Shown: positions 10,500-22,883, counted from the first letter of the stretch. The stretch: DNA of 64,000 bases from Amborella trichopoda (GCF_000471905.2 NW_006496628.1:1946654-2010653); one strand, 5' to 3'. Made by a program: numbers and translations. Notes: a model not told the origin generated them from the sequence alone.

Positions 10500-12296
10500 A
10501 AGGCATGGGTGATCACTTACTCATCCCTTTCAAATAATCCAAGTGGGGCATCCATGCTTTGCTTAGGCTTTCTACTCTGTGGTATTGACAATCTAAGGAG
10601 TTGAAAAAAAGAAAAAAAAAAAAAAGAATGAGTTCAGCCAACCCAACGAGAGATTGAAGGACAATGAAACTGAGAGTGACTCTGAGTCTGAAGATCAAAG
10701 CTCGAGTGAAGTTGTCTAAGGAGGAAATATTCTATAGGAATTCAACAACCTTTTTGCCAAAGAAGTATCAGATACCAATTAGGGGCAAGGAAAATCTAAG
10801 GATAACCAAGACTAGGACCTCCTTACCACTTGGAAGAAGGAAGGATGATGGAGTTTTTCTCTATTTTTTAGGACGAAGTGCCACAAGAAGAAAAAATGCC
10901 ACTGACTCTTCTCCTCCTCCTCTTTCTTCATCTTCTTCTTCTACAAAAAAAAAAAAAATCCGCTGAGATGAAAAATCGAAAGTAATCTCGAGTGTTGGGA
11001 AAAAAAACCACTAAGCTAAACACCCGAAAGAGACCCTAGCAGTAGAGAAAAAAAATTTCCGTCAAGCTAAAAATCCGAAAGGAACCCCAAGCATTGGAAA
11101 AAAAAAAGCTACCGAGCTGATCACCGAAAAGGGACCCTGGGGTGATAGAAAAAATAGAATTTCTCTATATTTTCGTCTCTTCTCTAAAATCTCCAGAAAT
11201 TCTTCTCTTCTCAAGTTAGAATGATGTCAAAAAGCAAAGGAAGGCATCAATTCAAGAAAACTTGAAGAGGCTCAACTATCTGAAGTTTGAAAGAGCAGTA
11301 GTGGAGGAACAAAATTGGAAGTCCAAGGATATTTTGAGCACTCTGAGGCACATCTCATATTATCTAAGACACCGGTTTGTTCCGAAAACAAGAAAAAGTC
11401 TTCCTTGAATTGTGACAGAGGAGCCAAGATTGGAAGATGGTGAAATACTTAGTGATTCCTCGTCCTGAAAGTCGACAAGCTCATTGAAAAAAAAAAACAA
11501 AGGAAGAAGAAGAGAGAGATCCATGGTAGCATGAGCCTAAACTGCTTACCAAAACTTGTTTTCAAAATTTCTCATCCATTTTCAAAATTTCCCTTATATC
11601 TCATGAGTTTTCAAAAACCTTAATTTCTTTGGTTAAAACATAGCCTGAAACTCTGTTTCTATTTCAAAAATCAATCTGTCTTAAAACCCTTTTAAAATTT
11701 TTTAAAATACAAAGGAGTTTCATAGAGGCTTGGATATGATACGTCCGCCGCCACCAAATCCTGGACTGCCACGCTTGCTAACCCTTAGGAACACAGAGAC
11801 CAACCCATAGGTTCTCATACCAAAAAAGCCTGGATTTGTGGACTCCAATAATCAGAATCGAAAGCAAACAAGAAGTTCAATTAGCCATAAATTCACCATC
11901 CCATCATTTTTTCTAAATAAAAATATCATTTTATTAGAGAATTAGACCCTAGAAAAGCGGTTTAAAGTCAAAGATGACTACACTAGCAGCTTCCCAAATA
12001 ACATTGGAGTGACTGCAACAAGAAGTGTCACCAGCTCAAAGATAGCACGGTTCCTGTTGACTGTCACTTCGGATCCCAATTGTCGGAGACTTCTCAACCA
12101 CACTGACTCAAAGATAGTAGTGTCAGTTCGATGTCTTACGGATCAAAAGCATCCATCAGCGTACCTCCTACCCAAGAGGGTACTGATCATTCAACAGAAT
12201 GATCCCTCGAAAAAGGTTTTCCTTCTCATCGTGTCTCAGGTGTCTACTTCTTTACCATTCATTTGGTGCCCCAAATGAATGTCAAAGGGGGGCAAC
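10500..12296 (+). other. Element C 3' noncoding tail and polypurine tract
   Basis: The start (caaataatccaagtggggca near 10530) matches the fragment at 62875 and element B at about 53815. Between 10965 and 11150 a 45-50 bp unit repeats several times ('gctgaaaatccgaaaggaacccc.agc.ttggaaaaaa'). Repeats of the same unit occur at 54265-54500 and 63285-63470. The tail ends in a polypurine tract, aaaggggggcaac (12284-12296), directly before the LTR. No gene is seen. Confidence 0.65.
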
Positions 12297-13613
12297 TGTA
12301 GACACCCTCTCGAAATTCTGGCTAAGGGAACTCCTAAAAACCTCGATTCTGGTCCTAAATGACCACACAAACCCTAGTATACCATAGGAAACCTAAATTA
12401 ATTACTCCAAAACTATCCAAATCCTATCCCAACTTAAAGTAGAGCTCGAGATCTCTCCAGCGGTCAAAGAATCGCCTAAATCAGACATACGGATAAAAAG
12501 ATATAATAAATAACAATTTAGTCCCTATGAAACTCAAGTGTCGGGCCACGGGTGGTCTGTAACGCTATCTGGCAGCCCATATGCAGTTTGATGACTCAAA
12601 CACGGCCTGGTGATGCAGTCAACATGTTTTATGATACAGTAAAAGCGTTTCCTTGAATTATATAAGGCACAAACTCCAAGATAAATCCAAAAAATTTCGA
12701 AAAAAATCCAAACAAATCAGGAAAAATCACCAATTAAATATTATAAATACCTCCTCTCCCTAACCCAAAAGGATGACAAAAAAGAGACCAAAAAAAGAAA
12801 GAAATCCCTTAGAAATTCTCGAAATTATAAATATTGCCCAAAAATACCCAAAAAAAAAACTATAAAAATTCCTAAAAAATTTAAAAAAATTTCCAAAGAT
12901 CAAAAAAAATCTCAGAATTCATATTCAACCTCTGGAGAACCTAAAAACCTTAGAAAACTAAGAAAAATTATTCTTCAATCCCAAGAAATACCAAGAAAAG
13001 CCTAAGTAGACCTTACTTAAAATCCCCAATGTTTCCCCTACTTTAGGAACCATAGATTTACGTCAAAGAGCCTTAGATCTACCAATTCCAATAAGCAAAA
13101 ATACCAAGAAAAGCCTAAGTAGACCTACCTAAAATCTTCAGTTTTTCCTCTGCCTGGAGAACCCTAGATCTAGGTCAAAGAAACTTAGATCTACCAATTC
13201 TAGCAAGCAAAGACATCCAAAAAAAAAGAGATGGTGGCGCAAATCGGAAGAGCGGCTTGATCCAAGCCTAAAACTCTGGGTTTTGGGTCCCTAGAGGTAA
13301 GTATCACTTTTTTTTTGCTTAATTTAGTTTGTTTTTATTCATCTAATTCTCTATTTTATCCTCTTTTTTTCCTGAAAAATTAAATTATTATTAACTTTGA
13401 TTAAATTTAAAAGTGTTTTTAGGTTAAAATATGGATTTGGAGCTAACACTGCTAGTGGATTCAGCAAAAGACCGAATCTGTATAGATCTGGGATTTTTCT
13501 GAGCCTATAATTCTAGTGACCCCACTTTCTTTACCTTTTCAAAAGTAACTTAATTTTTACTAAGATTTGAGCAGATCTCATCCCAAGGATCAGAACAAAT
13601 CGGAGCATAAACA
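12297..13613 (+). repeat. 3' LTR of element C
   Basis: Begins TGTAGACACC just after the polypurine tract and ends ...GGAGCATAAACA. Length is about 1.32 kb. It shares only its first bases and its end with the A/B LTRs, so it is a different LTR type. An inverted copy starts two bases later. Confidence 0.75.
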
Positions 13614-13614
13614 C

Positions 13615-14876
13615 GGTTTACACTCCTATCTACGTCGATTACGCTTTGATCCTTGGGATGAGATCTGTTCAAATCTTAGCAAAAACTGAGTTACTTTTGA
13701 AAATTTAGAGAGAGTGGGGTCGCTTGAATTATGAGTTCAGAAAAATCCTAGATCTATACAGATCCGGTCTTTTCTGAATTCACTAGTAGCGACATCTCCA
13801 AATCCATATTTTGACCTAAAAACGCTTCTAAATTTAATTAAATCTAATATTAATTTAATTTTTAGAATAAAATAAAAAAAAAAGTAAATTAAATGAATAA
13901 AAACAAACTAAATCAAGCAAAAAAAGTGATACTTACCTCGAGGGAACCAAAACCCGGAGTTTCAGATTTGGATCAAGCCGCTCCTCTAATTTACGCCAGC
14001 ATCTTCTATTTTTGGATGCCTTTTCTTGCTGAAATTGTAAAATCTAAGGTTCTTCTACCTAAATCTAGTTCCTAAAGTAGGGGGAAAAGCTGGGAATTTT
14101 AGGTAGGGTCTATTCTATGCTTTTCTTAAGATTTCTTGGGATTGGAGAATAATTTCTCTTAGTTTTTTAAGTTTTTTGGGATCTCCAAAGGTTGAATATG
14201 AATTCAAATATTTTCTTTGATTTTTGGGGATTTTTCTAATTTTTTAATAATTTTCTAAAGGATTTTCCTATTTTAAGTATTTTTGGGCCATTTTTCTATT
14301 TTCAAAAATTTTTAAGGGATTTCTTTCTTTTTTTGGTCTCTCTTTCATCCTCCTTTTTTATTACCAAGAGGGGGTATTTATAAGATCCAATTGGTGATTT
14401 TTCTTGATTTTTTTGAAATTTTTTCGAAATGTTTTGGATTTATCTTGATTTTTTTAAAATTTTTTCGAAATGTTTTGGATTTATCTTGAAGTTTTAGCTT
14501 TATCTAATTCAAGAAAACGCCTTTACTACTTCATAAAACACGTTGACTACACCATCAGGCCGCGTCTGTATCATTAAGCTGGATATGGGTCTTCCGGGCC
14601 GCGTAACAGCTCGGCTCGCGGCCCGCACTTGGGTCTCACATGGACTAAATTGTCATTTGTTATATCATTTTATCTGTAAGTCTTATTCAAGCGATTCTTG
14701 GACCGTTGGAAAAATATCGGGCTCTACTTCAAGTCTGAATAGGATTTCGATAGTTTTGGAGTAGTTAAATTAGGTCTAAGCTACCTATGATCTACTAGGG
14801 GTTGTGTGGTTCTTTAGGACCAAAATCGAGGTTTTTAGGAGTTCTCTTAGCCATAATTTTGAAGGAGGTGTCTGCA
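13615..14876 (-). repeat. Inverted LTR copy, tail to tail with element C LTR
   Basis: Reverse complement of the LTR at 12297-13613, starting gtttacactcc at the join and ending ggtgtctgca (LTR start TGCAGACACC) at 14876. Blocks such as 'gagaactcctaaaaacctcgattttggtcctaaa' and the 'ggtaagtatcac' region near 13300/13930 correspond across the join. Together the two LTRs form a palindrome of about 2.58 kb with almost no spacer. Confidence 0.75.
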
Positions 14877-15015
14877 ACAATATTTGAGTTGATCTGTCTT
14901 TGTGACCGATACAAATCCGAGTATAAACAATGTACAAGTACTAACAACAAGAAAGGAGTTCTTTTACCTCCAAATCAACATCAATATGTAGGAGTCCTAA
15001 CGACTTAGCCTGACA

Positions 15016-15298
15016 TAGAGCTGGCAATGGGCCGAGCAGGATTGCCTAGTCGTCTCGGCCTTAGAAAGTAGGGCATGGGTGAACTGAGCCGAAGGCTGAG
15101 CTAGGGCCAATGTTGGCCTAGTTTGGCCCAATCTAGCACTAGGTAGCTTGAGTTTTAGCCTAGTTTGTTACAGAATTTGCTATTCATGTGAGTAGTCTAT
15201 GAGATCTGAATTTTTTGTTACAGAACTTTCATTTATTTTATGCTCGGTCCAACCCTAATAGGGCTAGGGAGCCTTAAACCAGCCCGTTGCCACCCTTA
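15016..15298. mobile_element. hAT-like MITE with near-perfect 8-bp target duplication
   Basis: Left end TAGAGCTGGCAATGGGCC and right end GGGC-type ...CCCGTTGCCACCCTTA form imperfect terminal inverted repeats of the hAT type (TAGGG.TGGCAA.GGGC). Flanks gcctgaca (15008-15015) and gcctcaca (15299-15306) agree at 7 of 8 bases, as expected for a hAT 8-bp duplication. It is 283 bp and noncoding. Its interior (about 15172-15229) carries a rearranged inverted copy of sequence found at 16146-16200. Confidence 0.65.
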
Positions 15299-15306
15299 GC
15301 CTCACA

Positions 15307-17050
15307 TATAGAGAGAATATTTGACACATACAAGTCCTAATAACCTTAACCTAACTTAGAAAGATACATAGGGAGAGAGAGACTCTCACCTACAAGAGGC
15401 CGCTCCGCAAGTAGAAGTGCACTCCCCTGTTGATGCACATTTTTGAAGTTTCAGTCCATCTTTCGTCCCTAGGTAGCTCGGCTGTAATTCCACCGAATGT
15501 TAGAACTTTCATTGCAATCTTTCATCCTCCAAGTTTCCCCACGAGAATATAATTTTCTCTCTTTATTTGATAACCAATTGCTCTCTCCCCTCGTTCATGC
15601 TCTTGCCTGTTGTGTTTCCAGACCTGAAACTTGAAAGAGTAATTGAGAAGAAAACAAAAATATATACAATCCCCCAATCAAGAACCCATTCTTTCTAAGT
15701 ATGTCATGGATCTTTTCTTCCCATTTATCTCTAGGTCTTCTCTATTTGTGTTCAATTTGATTAAATTTTGAAACCCAATATCTCTCGCATAATATCTCTT
15801 TTGTTTTCTTGTTTATCTTGGTTCATTCAAGAAAAATTTAAAAAGCAAAATATAAAAGAAAAAAGACCCAAGAAAACATAAAAGGAGCGAAGAGAATATT
15901 ACCTTTTCAAGGTGGTTTTGTTGTTCCCCATGTTTGATTGCAAGAGATCCGGCATATCTCTCTCATGATTGAAGCCTTGCCTGACGACAAACCTGCTGTT
16001 GTTCCCTAAAACTGCAAAACCATTGTCCAAATTTGGGTGAAAATCTGATGATGAAGAGAGACACAAAGATTCAAAAAGTTGGTGGAGGAAAGAAAAGATC
16101 TAGAAGTGAACCCATTTTTGGTATGCTCGAAAACAAAGTTTCTTTGAATAGCAAATTCTGTAACAAAAATTCAGATCTCATAGACTACTCACATGAATTT
16201 GAGAAATAGAGCCATAAATTCATCACATCTTCAACAAGAAACAAATAAAATATACAGTAAAAGAATCACACAAAAAAAATTAAAGAGAACAAGTAGAAAG
16301 ATGAGATACCTTGCTGCTTACTTCTCTCTGCAAAAATCTGATACGTCTCTCCTCTCTCTCTGCCAAAGGTTTCAAATATCTCCCTCCTCTCACAAGAAGA
16401 TTTATAATATCAGACAATAATTAGAATGAATTATTCAAATAGTAAATCTCATCAATAATTTATATGATAATTTTGTTTTAATAGAAGAGAAGAATCAACC
16501 AATCTATCATTCCATATATATTGGAAAAAGAATCAAGAAAATTAACCAAGATAGAGAGAAGGAAATTCTATGACATAATCTTATTAATGGGATATCTATC
16601 CTCTATTTAATAGGAGTCGATATCTATCCTCTATTTAATCGGAGTCCATGTGAAGTTGGACGTGGAGATTAGATACCTAGGGTTATTATATAAAATACCT
16701 GATTTTGTGGATTTTTTTTTTTTTTCTTTTACATTTCCACTTTCCAATGAAAAGTATATATTTAAAGTTTTGTGGATTTAACTGCCACTAATTATTCTTT
16801 AAAGAAAGAAACTGTATGCCAATTTAAACGAAAAATTAATTTTTGGTAATGAGAAAATACAAGAATTGAAATATAATTTATAATTATTGACTAGTTCAAA
16901 TAATGGACTTAACCCATGCCTATATTCCTAAGATAATCATTCATTTATCTTTAAAGGAAAAGAATGAGGTCTAGAAAGGAAAACATTATCACGAATTTTT
17001 TGCATTTTCTAATATTTTCATTTAACATATCAAAAAATAGGGACTCCCTG
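15307..17050. other. Intergenic sequence with possible minus-strand exon remnants
   Basis: I see no clear gene. On the minus strand there is a splice-site-bounded stretch. An acceptor-like ttttgcag precedes 16010, an open frame with NNSRFVV, GFNHERDMPDLL and NMGNNKTTLK follows, and then a gtaatatt donor-like sequence lies at about 15905. A second open stretch (about 15525-15400) contains KVLTFGGITAELPRDERW. I do not recognise either protein. They could be fragments of a degraded host gene or chance. Confidence 0.25.
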
Positions 17051-18200
17051 TATGAAATCCATGGAGAGCAATCTGGATAAGACAAAAACCAATGAGTTGA
17101 TGGATTATGAACTAGCCATAGAGTGCCCTAAATTTCAAGGGGTGCCCCTAGTTCCTATGGATGCCTCTCGGGCTGTGCAGGTCCATGGCCCTCCACGATT
17201 GGCCTGGCATTGGGCTCCTTTCGGCTGGCACTTTGTGGCCTTTGACCCAGGCTTGGGTCCAGCAATCTTTGGGCCGAGTGAGGAGCCTTTGCTTGGCATG
17301 AGCCCGGACAAAAAATTTGTATAATTATATCAATATGTATGCCTAACCCAATTAGCGATGGGTCAATTCAATTTTCCTGTCAGGACTTGGCCAGAAGTTG
17401 TAATTTAGCTTCGAGCCTTGACACAATAAATTCCAGCCAGGGTTGGATCTGGTCCAGTCCAGCAAGCACAAGGCGGGTGGTAGACACAGTATTACATGAA
17501 CTTCGTAAACAATTTGAAATGTGACTTTCATCTCTTTCTGGTAGAAATAAGATCTTCATCCTATCCAACGTTTTGAAAAGTGATGATGACCAGGAGTCCT
17601 TGATTTGGATCGGGCTCATTAGGGAACCGAGTTTGGTCTTTAAGAGGTGCAAGACTTGGTGTGGTTCACTCTAAATTGCATTATTCATCAACTATATTAT
17701 GTTTTTGTCAATTTAAATAAAGGCAACAAGATTTCAATACAAGGTTTGAAAAACCGGATCGGTAATTCGGATCAGCCTCCCCAAAAATCGTGTTGGATTG
17801 GCGGATCAACGATCCAGATTGGAGAATTGGGCGGATCAATGTTTCAACCCAAGAAAAATTCAAAAACTCTATGAAGTTAGTGGTTTTTTAGTTTCTAAAA
17901 AAAATTGGGAGTGGTGCATTATGTACTTTCATTCTTTTGTAAAAATACGGGAATATTGTGACGTTGTTTCCTATCTAGATGGATGCTAACCATTCATTCA
18001 TATCACTGAAAAAAGAGATTAAAATAATGAACATGGATATAAATATATGGTCTAAAATGAAACATCCAACAATTAAAATACAACCTGATACCAAAATGAA
18101 ACACGTAATTGTTCTTCCTCTTCATCGTGTTGGTTCCACTCATGAATTGTCTCGACAATTCACCGTTATGCTTCAAGGTATTAAATTGGTTAACTAATTT
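17051..18200. other. Unassigned region with two unidentified open frames
   Basis: A plus frame at 17052-17324 (90 codons) and a minus frame at 17652-17380 (90 codons, leucine-rich, ending LEFIVSRLEAKLQLL) are the only sizeable frames. The minus frame has protein-like composition with amphipathic leucine spacing. It has no recognised family and no clear splice sites. No regulatory or RNA element was recognised. Confidence 0.2.
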
Positions 18201-18204
18201 AACA

Positions 18205-18560
18205 AATCAGTTGTGGTGGAAGGGGGCTCATTAAATGTGATTAAGGTGATAGAGAGAGAAGCTGAATTTCCATGGTTATTACAAGGTTTGGTCAGGGAAG
18301 TGGATCGTTGTGGTGGAATGGGACTCATTACATGTGATTAAGAGGATAAAGAGAGAAGCTGAATTTCGATGGTTCTTACATGGTATGGTGAGGGAAGTGG
18401 GTATGGAATGCTGCAATTTGAATGTTATGTATGGCCATGTGTTTCGTGAATCTAATATGGAGGCCGACCATCTTGCTAAAGAAGGTGTTGCTTTGGCAAA
18501 CTTAAGTGTTGTTCTTTTGTAGTTTTTTTTAGTTTTTTCTAATTTAAGTACTATTATAAT
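18205..18560 (+). pseudogene. LINE RNase H C-terminal fragment with internal duplication
   Basis: The frame 18310-18522 contains VEWDSLHVIKRIKRE near its start, HVFRESNMEADHLAKEGV near its end, and a final stop. This is the C-terminal signature (E.DS..VI ... R..N..AD.LAK.G) of the RNase H domain that closes plant L1-type ORF2. A preceding about 95 bp segment (18209-18303) is a degenerate duplicate of the first part. The rest of the LINE is missing. Confidence 0.65.
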
Positions 18561-18915
18561 TATCATTGCATGCATGTTGGCTCATGTAGACCGATGGTTT
18601 TGAACATTTGATAAAAAGAGTGGTGAATGATCCTTGAAAACAAAAATTCTCGACAATTCAACGAGTCGTTCGATATACGCCTTAGAATTGTTTGAATAAA
18701 TTATTATATATTCTATATAAGAATAACAACTTAATATAATTTAAAATTATATTAATTATATTAAACTGCTGTTGCTCTATTAAATAAGTTAATATATCAA
18801 CAACAAATTAATAATAAGCTATTTATTAATATAAGTGTAAGTTATTAATATAGTAATTTGAAATTACAAAATATATTAAATATGAAAATAATATAATCTA
18901 TGTAACATTAATAAT

Positions 18916-19283
18916 TGGGAAAATTTAATATAGAGCCGAGGCTCTAAACTATCAAATTAGAGCACACCTCAAAAATTTTGCTAGAAAAGGTTGTTTTGAT
19001 GCCCATACATCCTCAAATTGATTATCTCGACATTAAGATGCATGGACATGAGAAAAAATAGATTTCAAGTTTTGAAAATAGTGCATCTTGTAATGTACTT
19101 TTGGACCATCAATATGCTCAATCTACACTATTTTTGAAGTTTTAAATTTTATAATTGGAGATGAACATATATTTTAAGTCTATCACAATGATTTACAGTA
19201 TTGAAACCACATTTCTCAACACTATTTGAAGGTGGGCTCTATTTTGATTGTTTAGAGCCTCGGCTCTTTACAAACTGCACCCA
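18916..19283. mobile_element. MITE family M1 copy 1 (368 bp)
   Basis: Terminal inverted repeats of about 40 bp: AGAGCCGAGGCTCTAAAC at the left and GTTTAGAGCCTCGGCTCT at the right, extending outward to TGGG/CCCA. Possible 7-bp target duplication TAATAAT at 18909-18915 and 19284-19290 (AT-rich, so weak evidence). Two further copies are at 21678-22042 (inverted) and 22884-23270. Noncoding. Confidence 0.7.
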
Positions 19284-19455
19284 TAATAATTTATTAATAA
19301 CACAAAAATTTAATACATCAAATTATGATATTTTAAAATTTCAATATAGCAGCAACAACAATGAAAGGCATTTGTTTAAATTTTTTTTTTCAAAAGTTAA
19401 GAGAGAGAGCCAACTATAAAAGGCTTATTTTTTTCAGAGTTAACTATGAAAGGCT

Positions 19456-19533
19456 TATTGTTATTATTATTATTATTTATTATTATCATCATTATTGTCA
19501 TTATCATTATTATCATCAGCATCATCATCATCA

Positions 19534-19596
<63 letters not shown>
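19456..19596. repeat. (TTA)n / (TCA)n microsatellite
   Basis: Long run of TTA triplets, with a TCA-rich middle part (19485-19535) and an uninterrupted (TTA) run of roughly 60 bases to 19594. Open frames across it encode only His/Tyr homopolymers. Confidence 0.9.
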
Positions 19597-19598
<2 letters not shown>

Positions 19599-19599
19599 T

Positions 19600-21600
19600 T
19601 CAGTTAAGAGAGAAACAGGGATATAGATCATTATTCAGTTAAGAGAGAGAAAGAGAAATATAGAGAGAGAGACCAACTATAAAGGGCCTATTTTCACGTT
19701 AAGAGAGAGCGAGAGAAAACTTGACTCACTCAAAAGTAACACACGTGAAAGCTTTGTATAAAAGTTTGGCAGGCTTACTTTTTTTAAAATTGTGGTAGGG
19801 AATTAACCGGATAAGCCGTGTTGAGAATCAGATCGTGATCGAATTTTTAAACCTTTAGTTAATAATTCAATATTTAACCTATTCAGTTTAATTTAATACC
19901 AAAATACACATGATCATGATTTGGAGTAATTGCAAATGGGTAAAGCATCTATTTAATGTCTTTTGCCCTCAATTGCCTAGGATCGTAGGATTGGGATCCT
20001 TTAGTATTCTACGTCCTCGATATCTTGGCCTGTGTCATGATCCAAAGGGAAGTTTTGGGGGACTTCAATCGAGCCTTGGTCTTAGAAAGTAACGGACAAT
20101 GCCTCTAGTGTCGTTGGGTCACCTTGAGCTTTCGATATTATCCTCATCGCTATAGAGTTCGGATGGTAAGGTTTTTGTGTTTTGTCGAGCGGCGTTGCCC
20201 CTTGATCCCTGACTCCTTGAGTTTTGGACTCGGGCGTTAATTTTTCATTTTCAGAGGAAGAGGGATTTTCTTATTACATAGGGATGGACGGGCCCTTTTA
20301 GGTGTTTAACCCGACAAAAGTTTCTTTTTTTTTTTAATCTTTTTCTCTCTCTCTATCTCTTCCTCTCTCTCTGTCTTTGATTTCTGGCACAAACATCTGC
20401 TGGTTGTTGAGTTTGTTCTTTGACTTTTACTAATGTTTCTTGGCTCGTGAGTCTCCTGATTTTGATTGCCCCTATGCGAAACTTCATAGCGTCTATTTGT
20501 TTAGCACATGAGGGTTTTGATTTTTGGTTCCCTCACGGGGCGTTTGTTACCTAGAAAAATTTATTTTCAATGAAATATATTTCGAGAAAAGTGTTTTTTA
20601 CGAAATAGATTTCGGCTGTTTGGATGTTATAATATTTTTATTTTAAAAAATTTTTCATTAAATATTTTATTAAATTATTTATTATAATGTCTTTCCACTC
20701 GGGCCTCGAGATCTCCACACTTCCCGGTCCAGGTGGCTAGGCTTGTTTAGAATTCTCCTTTAATGGATTATCATGCTTTGTCATTTGCCTTAAATATTTG
20801 AAATTTTTATTATGCTTTTGAGGCTTTCAACAAAATTCGAAAGCTTGCCCATGGGGCGCCAAAGAAAGAGGGATTGGGTGCATGGGCTCGATGGCTCTTT
20901 GGTGCTTATTGGCATTTGAACCAGCAAGACAAAGACATAGGACCTTTAAAGAGGCCTTCGATCCTATGGTATTTGTGCTATGTGTTTAAAATTGTGCAAA
21001 TTTCCTAAAAAATGTGTGCGATCGTGTTGGAAACAACGGAAGATATGAAGTCTAGTAGGCCTTTTCAGCATGTGAATAACCTATAATACTTTTATTTATT
21101 ATTAAGCACATAATAAAATTTTTGTATACTCTTATATAAACCAGTAACTCACCCGGTTGGGTTTGGGTCTAATGACTTGGACTTGGTCTGGGTTAGGGTC
21201 CAACTAGGACTCAGTTGCGTGTGGTCCAAGTCAAGGTCGACCCAAACCCGACTAGACCCTTCTACAACCCCCTAGAATCCACCCACTTGTGATTTTCTAA
21301 GTAAGAGACTGGTCATACAATGGATGTCAATAAGCCTACAGACAAAAAGATACATAAGTGGAGTAACTCGGATTCACAATATCTGAACCAATCTCTCATT
21401 AACAAAACGACATCCATTTGGCTGCCTAGTTCTTAAATAGGAGAAATTTGGAGATTAAAAAAGGTAAGAAAATGAGACATTTGCATAATATATAAGGACC
21501 TGACTTTTCTAAAGATCTGTGCCAAATTTAATGATGATCGTTTAAATTCCTACACACATGGGTGTGGGAATGTCTCATAAGATCATTACTCTACATAACA
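19600..21600. other. Intergenic region, no gene recognised
   Basis: GA-rich phrases ('gttaagagagaga') repeat at 19400-19720. A CT-rich stretch lies at 20335-20375. The region 20530-20640 resembles a MITE end ('gggcgtttgttacc...'), without its partner. No coding region, tRNA or rRNA was recognised. Confidence 0.4.
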
Positions 21601-21620
21601 TATATTTTTCTAAATATGAT

Positions 21621-21678
21621 AAGCATAAGGGTGTGCTTTGTATATGTTATATTTAAGCATAAGGGTGTGCTTTGTATA
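21621..21678. repeat. Tandem repeat, two 34-bp units
   Basis: The phrase aagcataagggtgtgctttg recurs with a 34-bp offset (21621 and 21655). Its reverse complement-like partner, 'ggcacacccttaag', lies at 21707-21721, so the block also forms an inverted repeat at the left edge of the neighbouring MITE. Confidence 0.7.
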
Positions 21679-22042
21679 AGGTTGCAACCTTAAACAATTT
21701 AATCATGGCACACCCTTAAGTTTTATCATAAATATAATTTTGATATAAAAAATTCTTAAGATGGCTTGAGAATCTATTTTCATCTCTAGTTATAAAATTT
21801 TAAACTCTAAAAATGGTTTAAGTCAAGTAGATCTCTAAACACATGAAAATCAGGAAAATGGACGGTACAGATAATGTGTTGCAAGATACACTATTTTACG
21901 GACTCGAAATCTATTTTTCTTTTCATATTCATACATCTCGATGTCGAGATGATTAATTAGATGGGTTTTCAACATCCAAACAACTTTTTATGATTGATTT
22001 TTGAGGTGCACCTGCAATTCTACATTTTAAGGTTGCAACCTT
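21678..22042. mobile_element. MITE family M1 copy 3 (inverted, 365 bp)
   Basis: Bounded by the self-palindrome AAGGTTGCAACCTT at both ends (21678-21691 and 22029-22042). Its interior is the reverse complement of M1 copy 1, for example 'gcaagatacactattt', 'gaaatctatttttct' and 'catctcgatgtcgagatga'. The ends differ from the other copies, so this may be a subfamily or a nested insertion. Confidence 0.55.
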
Positions 22043-22152
22043 CTCTATAAATTTCCTTTTTCTTTATCTTTTTTTTTCTTCTTTTGTTTTTAACAAAAGT
22101 TTGTGGCTTAGTTAGAGGTAGTCTGATCCCAATAATTTTTTTGTAGCCTAAT

Positions 22153-22598
22153 TAGGGGTGGGGTCAAGTCTGGGTCGATCTGGACTTGGACCGAGCATGG
22201 TTCCAAGGTTTTGGACATGGATCCAAGCCATCAGGTCAAAAACTTGGATTGACCCAGTTTAAGTCCAGGTCGGGTCTGGGTGTAGAACCTTACCAAAAAA
22301 TTTTAAAAAAATATTCAAAAAATATATTTCAAATATCCACACGCACACGTAACTTTATCAAAATATTATATATTTCAAAAGATATTTTAATTATATCATA
22401 TATGTATATGTATTAAATATATATAATAATATATGTATGTATGTATAACCATATGTATGTGTGTGTATAATTATGTTCAGATCAATTCCGAATCAGGTTG
22501 ACTTGGACCCGACCTGACCCAGATTCAACTTGGACTTGGCGTTTTGGACATGGATCTGTTCTACTGGGTCCAAAACCCAGACCTAGACCCAAACCCTA
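22153..22598. mobile_element. Possible hAT-like MITE or imperfect inverted repeat
   Basis: The left end TAGGGGTGGGGTCAAGTCTG resembles the reverse complement of the right end (...gacctagacccaaaccctaa). No matching 8-bp flanks were found, and the middle contains AT-rich (tatg)n microsatellite. It is kept at low confidence as an inverted repeat. Confidence 0.3.
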
Positions 22599-22883
22599 AT
22601 CAAGTTTACCCAACCCAACGGCCAACTCTAAGTCTAAGAATAGGTCTAATGTAAAATTTTCACAAAGAGTTTCGCAAATGATAAAATCCTTTCACTTTCG
22701 ACCTACGACGTGAAGAATTGACGGCTGGTGCGCGTCCTCAATGACCCTCAAGAGCGTTGGCGAACTTTGTGCAAAGAATCAGGACTCTCAACTATTGCAT
22801 CGGACGATTGTAAAGCGTGTCCACATGTATGATATACATAAACAAGTACTAAGCTATTCCCTACCTTATTAATTTCGGTTTTC

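Larger units (their letters stand above)
8000..13613 (+). mobile_element. Ty3/gypsy element C: gag plus proline-rich extension, no pol, 3' LTR
   Basis: Order on the plus strand: gag core (8005-8710), extension (8710-10490), noncoding 3' tail with tandem repeats (10500-12280), polypurine tract (12283-12296) and LTR (12297-13613). No protease, RT, RNase H or integrase is legible between gag and LTR. The 5' LTR, leader and N-terminal gag are absent because the element starts abruptly beside minus-strand integrase at about 7990. The extension and tail match element B (52500-55990) and the fragment at 62862-64000. Confidence 0.75.

Noticed and set aside
12009..12387. Plus frames before the element C LTR as a separate small gene
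   Set aside because: They lie in the noncoding tail and cross the polypurine tract and LTR start.
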